Shown here: piece by piece, positions 5,779-7,547 of the stretch | Position numbering within the stretch: position 1 is the stretch's first letter | Layout of the letters: each line of letters begins with the position of its first letter | Assembly (NCBI GenBank): GCA_045632605.1 | Contig: JAZQXA010000108.1 | Location: forward strand, 1 to 7,547 | Length of the DNA stretch: 7,547 bases | DNA from: Flemingiibacterium sp045632605 | GTDB taxonomy: Bacteria > Bacillota > Clostridia > Oscillospirales > CAG-272 | Direction: 5' to 3' | Position numbers and translations under genes: made by a program | The notes under the pieces: generated by a model | What the model was told of the DNA's origin: nothing | The model's input: the letters and a program-made list of their open reading frames with translations, nothing else | Database searches by the model: none

Positions 5779-6168
5779 ATGAAAAAAATTGTTGTTAGTG
5801 TAAAAAACAATCTGCTTGCAGAATCCATCACTAAGATTCTGGCAGACAGCGGTGTTTTTAATCCGTTTCGAGTGCCTGTACACCGAAAAAACAAGGATAC
5901 AGCAAAACAATGTGAAGCACTGCAGACGGAATTGTTGTTGGCAGAGGTTTCTTACTCTTCCGGTACTACTGTGGATACCCGATTGGAAGAAGCAGCGGAG
6001 CTTCGCCGTATATTGCCGGGGTGTCTGATCGTTTTTTTGTGTGATGAAAATTCAGCACCGGATATTGCCAAAGATGTGATGCTTGCCAAAAAGGACGGAA
6101 AAATCGATGCATTTTTCTATACGTCCGTAACACAAAATTACCTGCTTGCAGCGCTGGAAGCCCTGTAA
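5779..6168 (+). CDS. Stand-alone degenerate receiver-like protein
   Basis: ATG at 5779 follows GGAGGGG (5767-5773) by 5 nt and lies 20 bp after the surface-protein stop. The 129-residue product reads like a complete response-regulator receiver fold. Strand 1 is K-I-V-V-S-V-K, followed by the N-x-L-L-A-E-S helix; strand 3 is L-L-L-A-E-V; strand 4 is C-L-I-V-F-L; and strand 5 is A-F-F-Y-T-S-V before a final Y-L-L-A-A-L-E-A-L helix. The active residues are missing: the acidic pair after strand 1 is S-V-K, the acceptor Asp position holds Glu56, the Thr/Ser after strand 4 is Cys88, and the conserved Lys after strand 5 is Thr115. There is no output domain, signal peptide or membrane helix. It is therefore probably a cytoplasmic pseudo-receiver that acts by protein binding, perhaps locked by Glu56 as a phospho-mimic. 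The receiver assignment is by pattern, not by search. Confidence 0.75.
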   Translation: MKKIVVSVKNNLLAESITKILADSGVFNPFRVPVHRKNKDTAKQCEALQTELLLAEVSYSSGTTVDTRLEEAAELRRILPGCLIVFLCDENSAPDIAKDVMLAKKDGKIDAFFYTSVTQNYLLAALEAL

Positions 6169-6213
6169 AGCAGTACAAAAACCAAACAAAGTATAACCTG
6201 GAGGATCAATCAA

Positions 6214-6945
6214 ATGAAAAAGAAGACATTGGCCATTATTGTTATCGCCGTCGCATTGGTAATCACATTGAGTGCGGCAGCAATTATTTACTTCTCAGAT
6301 GGTAAAACACCGAGTCCGGTTTCCGGCGATGTTGAATCAGACTATAATAACATACTGGATAATCTCCATGGAGCGCTTGTATCTCCCGATGACGCAGACG
6401 TTCTTTTTGATGGAGTGGCCAGCATTCAAGACGCTGTACAGGCGCTTGGGGATGAGGCACTTGATAAGCTCGAATATACCGTTACGGATATAAACAATGA
6501 CGGAACGAAAGAGCTTCTGATCGGCTGTTTTGAAGCAGATGATTCTGCCTCTACGAAAAATGAGATTTATGCCGCTTATTCGCACGACGGGAATACTGCC
6601 ACACTTCTTTTTGAGAAACAGGCGCAAAATACCTTTGCACTGACCGATACAAATACATATTATTTCTATGGCTCGGATGGCGAAAATTACCATATCATTG
6701 CAGAATATGAAATTGGAGAAAACGGCAAGCTGGTTTGCAAGAACTTCTATTTCACATATCCTCAATCAGGGAACTCGGGTGAATTGGGCTATTTCCATAA
6801 CACAAGCGGAGAATGGACCTCCGAAGGATCCGAGCAGCTGGATATAACGGCAGAGGAATTTGAGGCAATTCGTGCAGAGCTTGCCGCAAAAACAGTAGAG
6901 CTTTCCGGCGAGAAATTTGCAGCTCTCGCAAACGGCAGCAAGTAA
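6214..6945 (+). CDS. Membrane-anchored extracytoplasmic protein with Ca-type D-x-N-x-D-G loop
   Basis: ATG at 6214 follows GGAGGA (6200-6205) by 8 nt. The product has 243 residues. Residues 5-27 are one long hydrophobic segment after M-K-K-K with no lipobox, which suggests an N-terminal anchor rather than a cleaved signal, although cleavage cannot be excluded. The remainder would be outside the cell. Around residue 92 is T-D92-I-N94-N-D96-G-T-K-E100-L-L-I-G, an EF-hand/FG-GAP-like calcium-binding loop frequent in secreted Clostridia proteins. The following sequence has many aromatic beta strands (N-T-Y-Y-F-Y-G, N-F-Y-F-T-Y), and the end is an Ala/Glu-rich helix. I do not recognise a named family. 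It lies 45 bp after the receiver-like gene and probably shares its transcript, so it could be a surface partner of the Ig-like protein. Confidence 0.8.
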   Translation: MKKKTLAIIVIAVALVITLSAAAIIYFSDGKTPSPVSGDVESDYNNILDNLHGALVSPDDADVLFDGVASIQDAVQALGDEALDKLEYTVTDINNDGTKELLIGCFEADDSASTKNEIYAAYSHDGNTATLLFEKQAQNTFALTDTNTYYFYGSDGENYHIIAEYEIGENGKLVCKNFYFTYPQSGNSGELGYFHNTSGEWTSEGSEQLDITAEEFEAIRAELAAKTVELSGEKFAALANGSK

Positions 6946-6976
6946 AATAAAGAAATTCCCGATACTACAATATAAG

Positions 6977-7000
6977 TTTGAATCAAAAAACACATTCAAA
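6977..7000. promoter_or_regulatory. Inverted repeat upstream of the DUF1508 gene
   Basis: TTTGAAT (6977-6983) and ATTCAAA (6994-7000) form a perfect 7-bp inverted repeat with a 10-nt A-rich spacer, ending 10 bp before the ribosome-binding site. The layout suits either an operator or a weak leader hairpin. AT-rich hexamers resembling -10 boxes (TACAAT 6966-6971, TATAAG 6971-6976) lie next to it but lack a convincing -35 box. A separate promoter for the last gene is possible but unproven. Confidence 0.35.
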
Positions 7001-7022
7001 TACTATAAAAAGGAGATTTATG

Positions 7023-7388
7023 ATGGGAAAATTCGTAATCCGAAACACAGCAACAGGCATTAAGTTCGATCTGAAAGCCGGTAACGGTGAAGTAATCGCA
7101 ACAAGCGAGGTTTACACAACGGAAGCCGCTTGTCTTAACGGAATTAACAGCGTGAAGACAAATTGTATAGGCGAGGTGGAAGACCAGACCGTCGAAGGCT
7201 TTGAAAAGGTAAAGCATCCCAAGTTCGAGGTTTACACCGATAAGGCGGGCGAATACAGATTCAACCTCAAGGCAAGAAACGGTGAGATTATCGCTTCCAG
7301 TGAAGGATACAAATCCAAGGCAAGTTGCCTTAACGGTATAGAAAGCGTAAAGAAGAACGCACCCGATGCTGAAATCGTGAAGGCATAA
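7023..7388 (+). CDS. Tandem DUF1508 (YegP-family) protein
   Basis: Two ATGs follow AAGGAG (7010-7015), at 7020 and 7023; 7023 is 7 nt away and gives the usual M-G-K-F-V-I start, while 7020 adds one Met. The product has 121 residues, no signal peptide, and is cytoplasmic. It consists of two copies of the ~45-residue DUF1508 unit, residues 3-47 and 67-112. Each shows F-x-L-K-A, N-G-E-x-I-A-x-S-E, and C-L-N-G-I-x-S-V-K, and an acidic linker joins them. Two-copy architecture is normal for YegP-like proteins. The molecular role is not established for the family. It is separated from the preceding gene by 77 bp and may be transcribed on its own. Family assignment is firm; function is unknown. Confidence 0.93.
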   Translation: MGKFVIRNTATGIKFDLKAGNGEVIATSEVYTTEAACLNGINSVKTNCIGEVEDQTVEGFEKVKHPKFEVYTDKAGEYRFNLKARNGEIIASSEGYKSKASCLNGIESVKKNAPDAEIVKA

Positions 7389-7413
7389 TCGTGCTATTAG
7401 GGCTAAATAAAAC

Positions 7414-7443
7414 TATTTTCGTAAATGTATTATGCCGAAAATA
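7414..7443. repeat. Inverted repeat before the terminator
   Basis: TATTTTCG (7414-7421) pairs with CGAAAATA (7436-7443) over 8 bp with a 14-nt loop. It lies between the last stop codon and the terminator. The loop is large and no T-run follows on the + strand, so it is not itself a good terminator. Confidence 0.4.
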
Positions 7444-7450
7444 ACAAAAG

Positions 7451-7482
7451 AGCCGAACGTGTATAATCACGTTCGGCTTTCT
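7451..7482 (+). terminator. Intrinsic terminator, probably bidirectional
   Basis: A perfect 11-bp stem, AGCCGAACGTG (7451-7461) with CACGTTCGGCT (7468-7478), has a TATAAT loop and is followed by TTCTT on the + strand. On the opposite strand the same stem is followed by CTTTTGTTATTTT, an even better T-rich tail. It ends the DUF1508 transcript and would also stop a gene arriving from the right. Confidence 0.85.
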
Positions 7483-7547
7483 TGCTATCGTTGTCTTTGG
7501 CTCTCAATCGGGCGTTTAGATAACATCCTTATTCGGGTGTGCACTTC

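Noticed and set aside
6978..7006. Promoter TTGAAT with TACTAT at 17-bp spacing
   Set aside because: The start point would fall inside the ribosome-binding site of the gene, leaving no usable leader; matches are only 4 of 6 in each box.
6978..7022. TTG start extending the DUF1508 protein by 15 residues
   Set aside because: The extension would include the ribosome-binding site and inverted repeat; the family normally starts at the M-G-K-F motif.

Overview
The window is a 7.5-kb, moderately AT-rich stretch with nine tightly packed genes, all on the + strand. Strong AGGAGG-type ribosome-binding sites, ATG starts, the protein families present and short gaps all point to a low-GC Gram-positive bacterium. 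An uncultured gut-type Clostridia (Oscillospiraceae/Ruminococcaceae-like) is most likely. That assignment is inferred from style and family content, not from a marker gene. There are no RNA genes, CRISPR arrays, transposases or phage structural genes.

Left block (1-4364): this resembles the ydjG-ydjH-ydjI part of the Bacillus subtilis pspA-ydjGHI membrane-stress operon. It holds the C-terminal half of a YdjG-like zinc-ribbon membrane protein, a YdjH-like TPM-domain membrane protein, a small cytoplasmic beta-rich protein that begins with a G-T-W motif, and a YdjI-like SPFH protein with an extra C-terminal G-T-W module. A lipoprotein whose C-terminal third also carries a G-T-T-W module follows. 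No PspA is visible; it could lie upstream, outside the window. The two gaps on either side of the SPFH gene each contain strong RNA secondary structure: a 20-bp UUCG-capped hairpin with a small companion on one side, and a 13-bp hairpin plus a three-way-junction fold on the other. Neither is followed by a U-tract, so they look like intra-operon RNA processing or stability elements, or mobile hairpin repeats, rather than terminators.

Middle block (4365-6945): a 143-bp gap with an extended -10 promoter candidate precedes three genes. They are a secreted, Ig-like, membrane-anchored surface protein; a stand-alone receiver-like protein that lacks the phosphorylation residues; and an N-terminally anchored extracytoplasmic protein with a D-x-N-x-D-G calcium-type loop. 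Their order suggests a surface module with a cytoplasmic partner, but no function is established.

Right block (6946-7547): a tandem DUF1508 (YegP-family) protein, an inverted repeat in front of it, and a clear, probably bidirectional, intrinsic terminator close the cluster. The last 60 bases may hold the 3' end of a convergent gene, but this cannot be settled from the window.

The most unusual signals are the repeated G-T-W modules in three consecutive gene products around the SPFH gene, the structured RNA on both sides of that gene, and the degenerate receiver protein.
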